Source: Conus ventricosus
Lineage: Eukaryota > Mollusca > Gastropoda > Neogastropoda > Conidae
Reading direction: 5' to 3'
DNA length: 64,000 nucleotides
Assembly: GCA_018398815.1 (NCBI GenBank)
Contig: CM031607.1
Coordinates: forward strand, 85,285,956 to 85,349,955
Of this stretch, positions 30,548-43,626 are shown one piece after another (the first letter of the stretch is position 1; the number at the start of each line of letters is the position of its first letter). A model generated the notes under the pieces. The model saw only the letters and a program-made list of their open reading frames with translations, was not told where the DNA came from and made no database searches. The position numbers were made by a program, and so were the translations under genes.

Positions 30548-30982
30548 TGTTACAATTTAAAAGGGAGACAAGAGAGGAGGAGCTTTTGCGAAAGACGTCA
30601 TAGCAATAATGACGAGTTGCAAGCCTCCTTTATTTATGGCTTTTAGATCTTTGTATCTTTGGTCAGTGTATGTAGTGCAATTGTTGCTTTATTTAAAACA
30701 TTTGGACAGTGAACGTATGCCTAATTGTTCAGTATTGTTTTTGGATCGATTGATAATGCGACTGGAATATTCAAGATTATGTTAGAATGTATACTAGGTT
30801 TCCGTAAGTTGATAGTGCATTACCGAAGGTTCGAGAATGTTGTAGAACCTGACCGAATTACATTCGCATGCACTCGTCACGATTTCATTGGTTAAGCTTA
30901 CTGATATGCAGAATATTCTAGAAAAGAATAATTGAGCATGTTCAAGAATATTCTTTAGATAACATAGAATAAGAGCTGTGCG

Positions 30983-31024
<42 letters not shown>

Positions 31025-31355
31025 TTTTTTAAGAGTTCTAGTCATTGTCGAGCATAAAAGTGTTCGGGTCTTCACTGAGTTGAGTCTAGTCCATGAAAAG
31101 CTGTCACTGGTAAAATATTGCCCGCTGCATGTACGACTGAGTTTCTGTGCGACGTATTGAACCTGAAGGTCAGTGGCTTGTTTTTTGTTCCTATATTTTT
31201 CAACGTTTGTAAATGAAAGGATCCTCTTCGTTTCAATACCGTCTGGTTATGTTGTCGTCTGCAAGCCGAACACCTACCACAGGATCTCCAACGAACTCTT
31301 ACGAGCTAGGCTACTGCACCTTGTACTGAGGAAGCAATCGCCTTAGCGTGTAACA
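30548..31355 (+). repeat. 3' LTR of the Gypsy-type element
   Basis: 808 bp, preceded by AAGTGGGGG (a polypurine tract) at 30536-30544. It differs from the 5' LTR at a few percent of sites, so the insertion is not very recent. Confidence 0.9.
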
Positions 31356-32095
<740 letters not shown>

Positions 32096-32450
32096 TAACA
32101 ACAACAACAACAACAGCAGCAATGCTAATAATGATAACTATGATAATGCTAACAACAACAACAATAACAATGATAATAGTAACAATAAAATTTTTGATGA
32201 TAATAATAGTTATAAAAACGAAGTAACAGTAATACAACGTCGTAGTAATCTAATCATCACCATCATCGTCATCATCATCATAACAAAAATGAGGATCTTA
32301 GGATGATGGTGGTGATTAAAAACAACAACGACAACAACAACAACGATAATAATATGACTATGACTACTACTACCACTGTTGCTCCTCCTCCTCCTCCCCC
32401 TCCCCCTCCTCCTCCCCCTACTACTACTACTACTACTACTACTACAAATT
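32096..32450. repeat. AAC/AAT/GAT/CTC/ACT trinucleotide-rich tract
   Basis: Successive imperfect trinucleotide runs: AACAACAAC, ATGATAATA, CATCATCGT, CTCCTCCTC and ACTACTACT. It is a low-complexity region of about 350 bp. Confidence 0.9.
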
Positions 32451-32659
32451 GCTGTTATTTTTAATCTATTTATTTATTTGTTTGTCGTATAGTGCTGTTT
32501 TAATACTGACGAGGCAACAGTCCTAATATTGCCCATTATGGTCAGCTAAGCCATAAACAACATCAACGGAAGTTAACAATATTCTGAATCAGTTCAATCA
32601 AACGGTTGGACTGATTAAAGCAGCCTGCTCTTATTTGAACAGGGAAATTTTTCGGAGAG

Positions 32660-32965
32660 TTAATGACGCCTGATCTGGTAGGACCACATCTCGATTATGG
32701 TAACATAATGTGATTCTTACTGTTTTAAAAGGCAGTCAATGAGGTCAAAAAGGTTCAGAGAAGAGCAACTAATTTCTGTGTGAGAACAGGAACTCAGAGC
32801 TACTCAAAGAGATCAAAGTACTTAGATTAACACACATTCAAAGAAGAACATTCATAAACAGTCAGTATTCTCAGAGCTACTTGAAAAGATAAAAGTTCTT
32901 GAATTAACACACATTCAAAGAGGAACATTGATAAACATTCAATAGCACGTCCTTTAGAAAGATTA
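32660..32965 (+). pseudogene. LINE RT C-terminal fragment with 77-bp tandem duplication
   Basis: LVGPHLDYGNIM, then KAVNEVKKVQRRATNF, match the conserved end of Jockey/CR1/I-type reverse transcriptases (LVRPHLEY... KVQRRAT). The next block, CAGAGCTACT...ACACACATTCAAAGA, occurs twice (32797-32873 and 32874-32950). It encodes an IKVLRLTHIQRRTFIN-like sequence in a shifted frame. Confidence 0.6.
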
Positions 32966-33039
32966 AAGTAATCAAATTTAGTCTGCACTCACCCAAGCAA
33001 GCTTTACATTGCTCCATTTAAGTTAGTGTCCAGTGAGGT

Positions 33040-33209
33040 GACTGGTTGAGTTCTGTCAACATTCCCCTTCATCAGTGTCTCTTTTGTTTCTATCCATTGC
33101 TCTATACATTGTGCAGGAGGCGACTGGTTGAGTTCTCTCAACTTTCCTCTTCCTCTGTGTCTCTGTCTCTTTTATTTCTATCCATTGCTCTATACATTGT
33201 GCGGAAGGC
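33040..33209. repeat. Two copies of an ~85-bp repeat
   Basis: GACTGGTTGAGTTCTGTCAA...ATTGCTCTATACATTGTGC occurs twice, and a third partial copy leads into the 39-bp array. Confidence 0.85.
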
Positions 33210-33229
33210 AACTGGCCAAAGTCTGTCAA

Positions 33230-34205
33230 GCATCTCAGTGGTAACTGGTGAAGTGTTGGGGCTGTCAATCATCTCGGTGGTAACTGGTGAAGTGTTGGGG
33301 CTGTCAATCATCTCGGTGGTAACAGGTGAAGTGTTGGGGCTGTCAATCATCACGGTGATAACGGGTGAAGTGTTGGGGCTGTCAATCATCGCAGTGGTAA
33401 CGGGTGAAGTGTTGGGGCTGTCAATCATCTCGGTGGTAACTGGTGAAGTGTTGGGGCTGTCAATCATCTCGGTGGTAACTGGTGAAGTGTTGGGGCTGTC
33501 AATCATCTCGGTGGTAACTGGTGAAGTGTTGGGGCTGTCAATCATCACGGTGATAACGGGTGAAGTGTTGGGGCTGTCAATCATCGCAGTGGTAACGGGT
33601 GAAGTGTTGGGGCTGTCAATCATCTCGGTGGTAACTGGTGAAGTGTTGGGGCTGTCAATCATCTCGGTGGTAACGGGTGAAGTGTTGGTGCTGTCAATCA
33701 TCATGGTGGTAACGGGTGAAGTGTTGGGGCCGTCAATCATCATGGTGGTAACGGGTGAAGTGTTGGTGCTGTCAATCATCATGGAGGTAACGGGTGAAGT
33801 GTTGGGGCTGTCAATCATCATGGTGGTAACGGGTGAAGTGTTGGGGCTGTCAATCATCATGGTGGTAACTGGTGAAGTGTTGGGGCTGTCAATCATCATG
33901 GTGGTAATGGGTGAAGTGTTGCGGCTGTCAATCATCATGGTGGTAACGGGTGAAGTGTTGGGGCTGTCAATCATCTCGGTGGTAACTGGTGAAGTGTTGG
34001 GACCGTCAATCATCTCGGTGGTAATTGGTGAAGTGTTGGGGCCGTCAATCATCATGGTGGTAACTGGTGAAGTGTTGGGGCTGTCAATCATCATGGTGGT
34101 AATGGGTGACGTGTTGGGGCTGTCAATCATCTCGGTGGTAACTGGTGAAGTGTTGGGGCCGTCAATCATCTCGGAGGTAACTGGTGAAGTGTTGGGGCTA
34201 CATTC
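33230..34205. repeat. 39-bp minisatellite, about 25 copies
   Basis: The unit GGTAACTGGTGAAGTGTTGG + GGCTGTCAATCATCTCGGT varies mainly at CTCGG/ATGGT/ACGGT. Because 39 is divisible by 3 and the unit has no stop in one frame per strand, it yields 395- and 415-codon ORFs on opposite strands. No promoter, start context or protein family supports coding. Confidence 0.95.
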
Positions 34206-34267
34206 ACCCTTGAACTTGCCACCCGGCGCGTGAAACATGAGAATCCTGTGGATTGCAGTTGACTCAT

Positions 34268-36420
34268 CAGCCAGTTGTGTCAGCGTTACACCTGTGCAAT
34301 TCAGCGGATCAGTGTTACAGCTGCGCAACCAGAGGGTCAGTGTTACAGCTGTGCAATTCAGGGGGTCAGTTTTACAGCTGCGCAATTCAGGGGGTCAGTG
34401 TTACAGCTGCGCAACTCCGGTGTTTAGTGTTACAGCTGTGCAATTCAGGGTGTCAGTGTTACAGCTGTGCAATTCAGGGGGTCAGTGTTACAGCTGTGCA
34501 ATTCAGGGGGTCAGTGTTACAGCTGTGCAATTCAGGGTGTCAGGGTTACAGCTGTGCAATTCAGGGGGTCAGTGTTACAGCTCGAGCTGTGCAATTCAGG
34601 GGGTCAGTGTTACAGCTGTGCAATTCAGGGTGTCAGTGCTACAGCTGTGCAATTCAGGGGGTCAGTGTAACTGTTACAGCTGTGCAATTCAGGGGGTCAG
34701 AGTTACAGCTGTGCAATTCAGGGGGTCAGTGTTACAGCTGTGCAATTCAGGGGGTCAGTGTTACAGCTGTGCAATTCAGGGGGTCAGAGTTACAGCTGTG
34801 CAATTCAGGGGGTCAGAGTTACAGCTGTGCAATTCAGGGGGTCAGTGTTACAGCTGTGCAATTCAGGGTGTCAGAGTTACAGCTGTGCAATTCAGGGGGT
34901 CAGAGTTACAGCTGTGCAATTCAGGGGGTCAGTGTTACAGCTGTGCAATTCAGGGTGTCAGAGTTACAGCTGTGCAATTCAGGGGGTCAGAGTTACAGCT
35001 GTGCAATTCAGGGGGTCAGAGTTACAGCTGTGCAACTCCGGGGGTCAGTGTTACAGCTGTGCAATTCAGGGTGTCAGTGTTACAGCTGTACAATACAGGG
35101 TGTCAGAGTTACAGTTGTGCAATTCAGGGGGTCAGGGTTACAGTTGTGCAATTCAGGGTGTCAGTGTTACAGCTGTACAATTCAGGGTGTCAGAGTTTCA
35201 GCTGTGCAATTCAGGGTGTCAGAGTTACAGCTGTGCAATTCAGGGGGTCAGAGTTACAGCTGTGCAATTCAGGGTGTCAGTGTTACAGCTGTGCAATTCA
35301 AGGGGTCAGTGTTACAGCTGTGTAATTCAGGGGGTCAGTGTTACATGTGTGGAAGTCATGAAATCAGTGTTACACCTGTGCAATTCTTGGAATCAGTGTT
35401 ACACCTGTGCAACTCAGGTATTCACTGTTACAGCTGTGCAATTCACAGGATCAGTGTTACTGCTGTGCAATTCTTGGAATCAGTGTTACAACTGTGCAAT
35501 TCAGGGGTCAGAGTTACAGCTGTGCAATTCAAGGGGTCAGTGTTACAGCTGTGTAATTCAGGGGATCAGTGTTACAGCTGTGCAATTCAAGGGGTCAGTG
35601 TTACAGCTGTGTAATTTAGGGGGTCAGTGTTACAGCTGTGCAATTCAGGGGGTCAGTGTTACAGCTGTGTAATTCAGGGGATCAGTGTTACAGCTGTGCA
35701 ATTCAGGGTGTCAGTGTTACAGCTGTGTAATTCAGGGTGTCAGTGTTACAGCTGTGCAATTCAGGGGTCAGTGTTACAGCTGTGTAATTCAGGGATCAGT
35801 GTTACAGCTGTGCAATTCAGGGTGTCAGTGTTACAGCTGTGCAATTCAGGGGGTCAGAGCTTCAGCTGTGCAATTCAAGGGGTCAGTGTTACAGCTGTGT
35901 AATTCAGGGGATCAGTGTTACAGCTGTGTAATTCAGGGGATCAGTGTTACAGCTGTGCAATTCAGGGGGTCAGTGTTACAGCTGTGCAATTCAGGGGGTC
36001 AGTGTTACAGCTGTGCAATTCAGGGGTCAGTGTTACAGCTGTGTAATTCAGGGGATCAGTGTTACAGCTGTGCAATTCAGGGTGTCAGTGTTACAGCTGT
36101 GCAATTCAGGGGGTCAGAGTTACAGCTGTGCAATTCAAGGGGTCAGTGTTACAGCTGTGCAATTCAGGGGGTCAGTGTTACAGCTGTGCAATTCAGGGGG
36201 TCAGAGTTACAGCTGTGCAATTCAGGGGTCAGTGTTACAGCTGTGTAATTCAGGGGATCAGTGTCACAGCTGTGCAATTCAGGGGGTCAGTGTTACATGT
36301 GTGAAAGTCATGAAATCAGTGTTACACCTGTGCAATTCTTGGAATCAGTGTTACAGCTGTGCAACTCAGGTGTTCACTGTTACAGCTGTGCAATTCATGG
36401 AATCAGTGTTAAAGCAGCGC
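34268..36420. repeat. 29-bp minisatellite array I, about 73 copies
   Basis: The unit is GTCAGTGTTACAGCTGTGCA + ATTCAGGGG. A variant block with GAAATCAGTGTTACACCTGT and ATTCTTGGAATCAG occurs at both 35345-35480 and 36300-36410, indicating a segmental duplication inside the array. Long overlapping ORFs (up to 453 codons) exist because the 29-bp unit has no stop in any plus-strand frame. Confidence 0.95.
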
Positions 36421-36449
36421 GTGCCCTCGTTTTTGCATGTGTACAAAAA

Positions 36450-36671
36450 CGTCATAGACATGTAGTTCAGGGAGTCAGTGTTAGAGCAATGTTGTTCATG
36501 CAGTCAGCATCATAGCCATGTTGTTCAGGGAGTCAGTATCATACCCATGTTTTTCAGGCAGTCAGTATCATAGCCATGTTGTTCAGACAGTCAGTATCAT
36601 CGCCATGTTTTTTCAGGTAGCCAGTTTTAGAGCCATGTTTTTCAGGGAGTCAGAATCATAGCGATGTTGAT
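36450..36671. repeat. 29-bp minisatellite array II, left part
   Basis: The unit GTCAGTATCATAGCCATGTT + GTTCAGGGA aligns with the array I unit over its full 29 bp. It is cut at 36671 by the solo LTR and continues at 38661. Confidence 0.9.
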
Positions 36672-38660
36672 TGTGACGGACCGTATTTCGTCCGGTCCCA
36701 AATTTTGCGGACACGTTTGACCGGAACATGTAAACCTGTAAAACCGGTTGACCTGTTTATCTGACAGCTACTCGCCTGCGTTTTGTGTAAGTCAGGTGAG
36801 CGAAGATTTCCCTTCAGTCTCCGCATACCTACTGGCCGAGCATCTTCATCAGAGAGCCGAAGTGAGACTGAAGGCGTATCTTCGCTGGCAGTCAGGTATA
36901 TGTTGATAACTGAATTGAAGTTAGGATTTGTATTAACGAAGTTGTTTTTTCCTACAGGTGGATGGGACTTTCCAGCTCTTGTTAAAGGCCTAAACATGGT
37001 TGATTGTTCCCTTGATATATCTTATGATTTGACGAAACATAATAGGGTGACAGTAGGAAATTGTAGTTGGTGAATGTGAGTTGAGAGGAGGATGAGAGAA
37101 TGGAGTGAGTAGAAAGAAGAGAGAATAATATTATGTATACTGATATGTGATCGGAAAAAAATCTAGTTAAGTGACTGTATTATTGGGAAAAAAGGTGTTG
37201 TTTATCTTGTTCCCAAGAGTATCATAATGAGGTGAGTGGTGGCGAGCTCTGGAAGTGAGCAATGAAAATTATTGTGCATAAATTATCGGAAAAAGTATTC
37301 TGATTCGTGTTGTGGAAAGATAACAAGATGCAAAGCGTATAAACGTACTCCCAGTTTATTTTGAATACGCGTGAGATATTCCATAAAGAGGAAAAGCCGT
37401 TTTGGCCCGTTATAGCCGTTAGTAACGGCTATTCTGGTAAACATCGGCCATCATCTGTGACCCACAGTGAACATACCTACAAATTCTCAGAAAGATTGGC
37501 CTAGTACTTTCTGAGATTTTCCATAAAGAAGAAAACCGTTATGGGCCATTGTAGCTGTTAGTAACGGATATAACGGTAAAATGAAACATCGGGCATCATC
37601 CGTGACGCATAATGAACATACCTACAAATTTTCCGAAAGATCGGCCAAGTGTTTTTCTGAGAATTTCCATAAAGAAGAAAAACCGTTATGGGCCGATATA
37701 GCCGTTATCAAAGGATATAACGGACAAATAAACATCGGACATCATCCGTAACGCATGATGACCATACCTACAAATTTTCGGAAAGATCGGCCATGTACTT
37801 TCTGAGATATTCCATAAAGAACGAAAACCGTTATGGGTCGTTATAGCCGTTAGTAACGGCTGTAACTGTAAAATTAAACATCGGGCATCATCCGTGACCC
37901 ATAATGAACATACCTACAAATTTTCCGAAAGATCAGCCAAGTACTTTCTGAGATATTCCATAAAGAAGATAAACCGTTATGGGCCGTTATAGCCGTTAGT
38001 AACGGATATAACAGATAAATGAAACATCATGCATCATCTGTGACCCATTATGAACATACCTTCAAATTTTCAGAAAGATCGGCCCAGTAGTTTTGTCTGG
38101 AGCGAGTGGAACACATTTTGACCACGGACGGACAGGTAGACAGACAGGGGTTGAGAGCCTGTCCGCGTGGTCAGCAACGAGCTGGAGTGAGAAAGGGCTT
38201 CAGAGTTCGTCGGGACAACGACTTGTGTTTTTTCTGCTGTGAGGGAGTCTCCGGAAGGACTCCACGAACCTACCATCGTGAGTGGTTTTGTTTTCCGTCG
38301 TGTCGACGCGTCCAAGTGCAGGAACTGTTTGTGGTAACACTGCTGTGGATGCCAGCCTAGTCTGTGCAAGAAGGAAAGTATATGTTTAACATGACACAAT
38401 AGCATCTGCTGTTGTTGCACGCCCTTAATGGCGGTGGCATGAATTAATATTTCTGCTTGTTCTTCTTATGTAATATGTATTTGTTATGATTTGATGCTTC
38501 AGGTAGCAAAAGAAAAAAGGCAGAAACTTAACTTGTTGCCTAGCTATCTATGTTCGTGTGGTGTGGGTGTACACGTATGTGTAGGGAAAAAGACGTACAC
38601 GCATCCAAACTTCAAGTGAGAGTCGGACAGCAAAACACGCACTGCACACTATCCGTAACA
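36672..38660. mobile_element. Probable solo LTR inserted in the 29-bp array
   Basis: 1989 bp, beginning TGTGACGGACC and ending ATCCGTAACA (imperfect inverted TG...CA ends). It is flanked by the 5-bp direct repeat TTGAT (36667-36671 and 38661-38665). Removing it and one TTGAT gives GCGATGTTGATCATGGAGTC, which matches intact array units such as that near 42025. TG/CA ends, a 5-bp duplication and no coding region fit a solo LTR. Confidence 0.75.
37373..38096. repeat. 140-146 bp tandem repeat inside the solo LTR, five copies
   Basis: The units start near 37373, 37513, 37659, 37804 and 37950 with GAGATATTCCATAAAGAAGA. They contain CCGTTATGGGCCGTTATAGC, an inverted-repeat-rich core, and ATGAACATACCTACAAATTT. 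Confidence 0.85.
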
Positions 38661-41600
38661 TTGATCATGGAGTCAGTATCATAGCCATATTGTTCAGGCA
38701 GTCAGTATCATAGCCATATTGTTTAGGCAGTCAGTATCATAGCCATGTTGTCTAGTGAGTCAGTATCAGAGCAATGTTGTTCAGGCAGCTAGTATCATAG
38801 CCATGTTGTTCATGCAGTCAGTCTCATAGCCATTTTGTACAGGGAGTCAGTATCAATGTTCTTCAGGGAGTTAGTATCATAGCCATGATGCTCAGGAAGT
38901 CATTGTTAGAGCCATGTTGTTCATGCAGTTAGTATCATAACCATGTTGTCCAGGCAGTCATTATCATAGCCGTGTTGTTCATGCAGTCAGTATTTGTTCA
39001 GGGAATGAGTGTCATAGCCACGATGTTCAGGCAGTCACTATCATAGCCATGTTGTTCAGGGACTGAGTGGCATAGCCATGTTGTTTAGGCAGTCAGTGTC
39101 ATAGCCATGTTGTTCATGCAGTCAGTATTATAGCCATGTTGTTTAGGGAGTCAGTATCATAGCAGTGGTGTTCAGGCAGTCAGTGTCATAGCCATGTTGT
39201 TCAGGGAGTTAGTGTCATACTCATGTTGTTCATGCAGTCAGTATCAGGGCCATGTTGTACATGGAGTCAGTATCAGAGCAATGTTATTCAGTGAGTTAGT
39301 ATCATAGCCATGATGTTAAGGATGTCGCTGTTAGAGCCATGTTGTTCAGGGAGTCCGTTTTAAAGCCATGTTTTTCAGGGAGTTACTATCATAGCCATGT
39401 TGTTCAGAGAGTCAGTGTCATACCCACGTTGTTCATGCAGTCAGTATCAAAATGGTGGTGTTCATGCAGTCATTATCATAGCCATTTTGTTCATGCAGTC
39501 AGTATCATAGCCATGCTGTTCATGGAGTCTGTATCATAGCCATGTTGTCCAGGGGGTCAGCATTATAGCTATGTTGTTTCGGAAGTCAGTATCATAGCCA
39601 TGTTGTTTAGGGAGTAAGTATCACAGCCAAGTGTTCAATGAGTCAGTGTCATAACCATGTTGTTCAAGGAGTCAGTAACATTGCATGTTGTTAAAGCAGT
39701 CAGTGTCATAGCCATGGTGTTCAAGAAAGTCAGTGTCACAGCCATGTTGTTCAACGAGTCAGTGTCATAGCCATGTTGTTCATGCATTCAGTGTCATAAC
39801 CCTGTTCTTCAGGTACTCGGTATCATAGCCATGCTGTTCAGGCAGTCAGTACAATAGCCATGTTGTTCAGGGACTCAGTATCGTAGCCATGTTTCTCAGG
39901 GACTCAAGTGTCATAGCCATATTGTTCATGCACTCGGTGTCAAAGCCATGAGTGTCATAGCCATATTTTTTTCATGCGCTCAGTGTCAAAGCCATGTTCT
40001 TCAGAGAGTCAGTGTCATACCCACGTTGTTCATGCAGTCAGTATCGAAATGGTGGTGTTCATGCAGTCATTATCATAGCCATTTTGTTCATGCAGTCAGA
40101 ATCATAGCCATGCTGTTCATGGAGTCTGTATCATAGCCATGTTGTCCAGGGGGTCAGTATTATAGCTATGTTGTTTTGGGAGTCAGTATCATAGCCATGT
40201 TGTTCAGGGAGTAAGTATCACAGCCATGTTTTTTCAGGTAGCCAGTTTTTGAGCAGTTTTGTTCAGGGAGTCACAATCATAGCCATCTTGTTCAGGGAGT
40301 GAGTGGCATAGCCATGTTATTCAGGCAGTCAGTGTCATAGCCATGTTGTTCAGGGAGTGAATGTCTTAACCATGGTGTTCATGCAGTCAGTATCATAGCC
40401 ATGCTGTCAAGGGAGTCAGTATCAGAGCAATGTTGTTCAGGGGAGTTAGTATCATAGCCATATTGTTCATGCAATCAGTCTGACAGCCATGTTGTGCAGG
40501 GAGTCTGTATCAATGTTCTTCAGGGAGTCAGTATCATAGCCATGTTGTTCAGGGAGGCACTATCATAGCCATGTTGTTCAGGCAGTCAATATGTTGTTCA
40601 GGGAATCAGTGTCATAGCCATTAAGTTTATGGAGTCGGTATCATACCCATGTTGTTCAGGGATTCAGTATGATAGACATGTTGTTCAGGCAGTCACTATC
40701 ATAGCCATGTTGTTCAGGGAGTGAGTGGCATAGCCATGTTGTTCAGGCAGTCAGTGTCATGGCCATGGTATTCAGGGAGTGTGTGTCATGGCCATGTTGT
40801 TCATGCAGTCAATATCATAGGCATGTTATTTAGGGAGTCTGTATCATAGCCATGTTGTTCAGGCAGTCAGTATCATAGGCATGTTGTTCAGGGAGTCAGT
40901 ATTATAGCCATGGTGGTCAGGGAGTTAGAGTCATTGCCTTGTTGTTCATGCTGCCAGTCTCATAGCCATGTTATAAAGGGGGGTCAGTATCAATGTTCTG
41001 TAGGGAATAAGTACCATAGCCATGGTGTTCAGGAAGTTATTGTTAGAGCCATGTTGTTTAGGGAGTCAGTATCATAGCCATGTTGTTCAGGGAGTGAGTG
41101 GCATAGCCATGTTGTTCAGGCAGTCACTATCATAGCCATGTTGTTCAGGGAGTGAGTGGCATAGCCATGTTGTTCAGGCAGTCACTATCATAGCCATGTT
41201 GTTCAGGCAGTCACTATCATAGCCATGTTGTTCAGGGAGTGAGTGGCATAGCCATGTTGTTCAGGCAGTCAGTGTCATAGCCATGTTTTTCAGGGAGTGT
41301 GTGTCATAGCCATAATGTTCATGCAGTAAGTATCATAGCCATGTTATTTAGGGAGTCTGTATCATAGCCATGTTGTTCAGGCAGTCAGTATCATAGCCAC
41401 ATTGTTTAGGCAGTCAGTATCATAGGCATGTTGTTCAGGGGTCAGTATCATAGCCATGTTGTTCACTGAGTTAGTGTCATAGCCATGTTGTTCATGCAAT
41501 CAGTCTCATAGCCATGTTATACAGGGAGCCAGTATCAATGTTCTGCAGGGAATAAGTATCATAGCCATGATGTTCAGGAAGTCATTGTTAGAGCCATGTT

Positions 41601-43100
41601 GTTTAGGGAGTCAGTATCATAGCCATGTTGTTCAGGGAGTGAGTGGCATAGCCATGTTGTTCAGGGAGTCAGTATTACAGCCATGTTGTTGAGGGAGTTC
41701 TGTCATAACCATGTTGCTCACGAAGACAGAATCATAGCCATGTTGATTATGGAGTCAGTATCATAGTCATGATGTTCATGGAGTCAGTATCATAGCCATG
41801 TTGATAATGGAGTCAATATCATAGCCATGTTGTTCAGGCAGTCAATATCATAGCCATGTTGTTCATGGAGTCGGTGTTATAGCCATGTTGTTCAGGGAGT
41901 CAGTATCAAAGCCATGTTGTTCAGGGAGTCAGTATCATAGCCATGTTGTTCAGGGAGTCGGCATCATAGCCATGTTGATCATGCAGTCGCATCAAAGCCA
42001 TGTTGATCATGCAGTCAGAATCATAGCCATGTTGATCATGGAGTCAGTGTCATAGCCATATTGTTCAGGGAGTCAGTATCATAGCCATCTTGATCACGGA
42101 GTCAGTAGCATAGCCATGTTTTTTCACTTAGCCAGTTTTACAGCAATTTTGTTCAGGGAGTCAGTATCATAGCCATGCTGTTTAGGGAGTCAGTGTCATA
42201 GCCATATTGACCAGGCAGTCAGTATCATAGTCATGTTGTTCATGCAGTCAGTATCATAACCAACCTGTTCAGGGAGTCAGTATCATAGCCATGTTGTTCA
42301 AGCAGTGCTATAGCCATGTTGTTCAAGCAGTCAGTATAGTAGCCACGTTTTCCAGGCTGTCAGTATCAAAGCAATTTTGTTCAGGGAGTCGGTATCATAG
42401 CCATTTTGTTCATGCAGTCAGTATGATAACCTTGTTGTTCATGCAGTCAGTATCATGGCCATTTTGTTCATGGAGTCGGTATCATAGCCATGTTCATGGA
42501 GTCAGTGTCATAGCCATGTTGTTCATGCAGTCAGTGTCACCGTCATGTTGCTCAGTTTGTCAGTGTCATAGCCATGTTGTTCATGCAGTCAGGATCATAG
42601 CAATGCTGTTTAGGGAGTCAGTCTCATAGCCATGTTGTTTAGGGAGTCAGTATGATAGCCATGTTGTTCACGCACTCAGTATCACAGCCATGTTGTTCAG
42701 GTAGTCAGTATCATAGCCATGTTATTCAGGGAGTCAGTATCATAGCCATGTTGTTCAGGCAGTCAGTATCATACCCATGTTGTTCAGGGAGTCGGTATCA
42801 TAGCCATGTTGTTCAGGCAGTCAGTATCATAGCCATGTTGTTCAGGCAGTCAGTATTATAGTCATGATGTTCATGCAGTCAGTATCATAACCAAGTTGTT
42901 CAGGGAGTCAGTATCATAACCAAGTCAGGCAGTCAGTATCACAGCCATGTTGCTCAGGGAGTTAATGTTAGAGCAATGTTGTTGAGGAAGTCTGTATCAT
43001 AGCCATGTTGTCAATGCAGTCAGAATCATAGCCATGTTGTTCATGCAGTCAGTATGATAGCCATGTTGTTCAGGGAGTCAGTGTTATAGCCATGTCCCTC
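38661..43100. repeat. 29-bp minisatellite array II, main part, about 150 copies
   Basis: Variants of GTCAGTATCATAGCCATGTT + GTTCAGGCA/GGGA. Longer blocks are repeated, for example 39408-39545 against 40006-40140, so it has higher-order structure. Short ORFs within it have no support. Confidence 0.95.
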
Positions 43101-43185
43101 TCGCTTCTTTCCCTCACCTTTTTCACGATTATGTGTCGCAGCGTTGACAGAGATATGTAGGCGAAAGAAACAGAAATAACATTTT

Positions 43186-43217
43186 CAGCGTGCGTGCTTG
43201 TGTGTGCGTGCGTGCGT

Positions 43218-43267
<50 letters not shown>

Positions 43268-43405
43268 CGCCCGCCAGATCCTTTCAAAATGGTGCCAGAA
43301 GAGTTGTCTGTGAAAACAATCTGTGCAGTTTGCAGATTGGTTCGAAGACACGTGCCATGGGAATTTTACTCTACAATCTAGGGGAAGGAGGGGTGGGGTG
43401 TGGAG

Positions 43406-43469
<64 letters not shown>

Positions 43470-43565
43470 GTGGTAAGGGGTGGCATAGAAAGGGAGAGGG
43501 GGGAGGGAGAAAGAGTGAGGGACATAGAGATCAAGGAGAAAGAGAGGGGGGCATAGAAACGGAGT

Positions 43566-43598
<33 letters not shown>

Positions 43599-43626
43599 GG
43601 GAGAGAGAGAGAGAGAGGAGAGAGAT
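43186..43626. repeat. (TG)n, (GA)n and poly-G cluster
   Basis: (GCGT)/(TG)n at 43190-43270, (GA)n at 43417-43466, a run of about 32 G at 43566-43597, then (GA)n again. Confidence 0.95.

Larger units (their letters stand above)
21772..31355 (+). mobile_element. Gypsy-type LTR retroelement with duplicated 5' half and nested insertion
   Basis: The LTRs begin TGTTACAATTT and end GCGTGTAACA. The 5 bp outside are GATAG (21767-21771) and GATGG (31356-31360), an almost perfect target duplication. The order is LTR, gag (copy 1), partial LTR, N gap, gag (copy 2), protease, [piggyBac-like insertion], RT, RNase H, LTR. No integrase is present between RNase H (ends ~30,300) and the 3' LTR (30548), so the element is internally deleted and non-autonomous. 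Confidence 0.85.

Noticed and set aside
33046..34385. 395- and 415-codon antisense ORFs
   Set aside because: Product of a 39-bp repeat without stops on either strand.
34253..35614. 453-, 362-, 310- and 187-codon ORFs
   Set aside because: They are readings of a 29-bp tandem repeat in different frames. No start context, domain or non-repeat sequence supports a gene.
34268..36420. Regular repeats resembling a CRISPR array
   Set aside because: The repeats are directly adjacent, with no unique spacers and no cas genes, in animal DNA.
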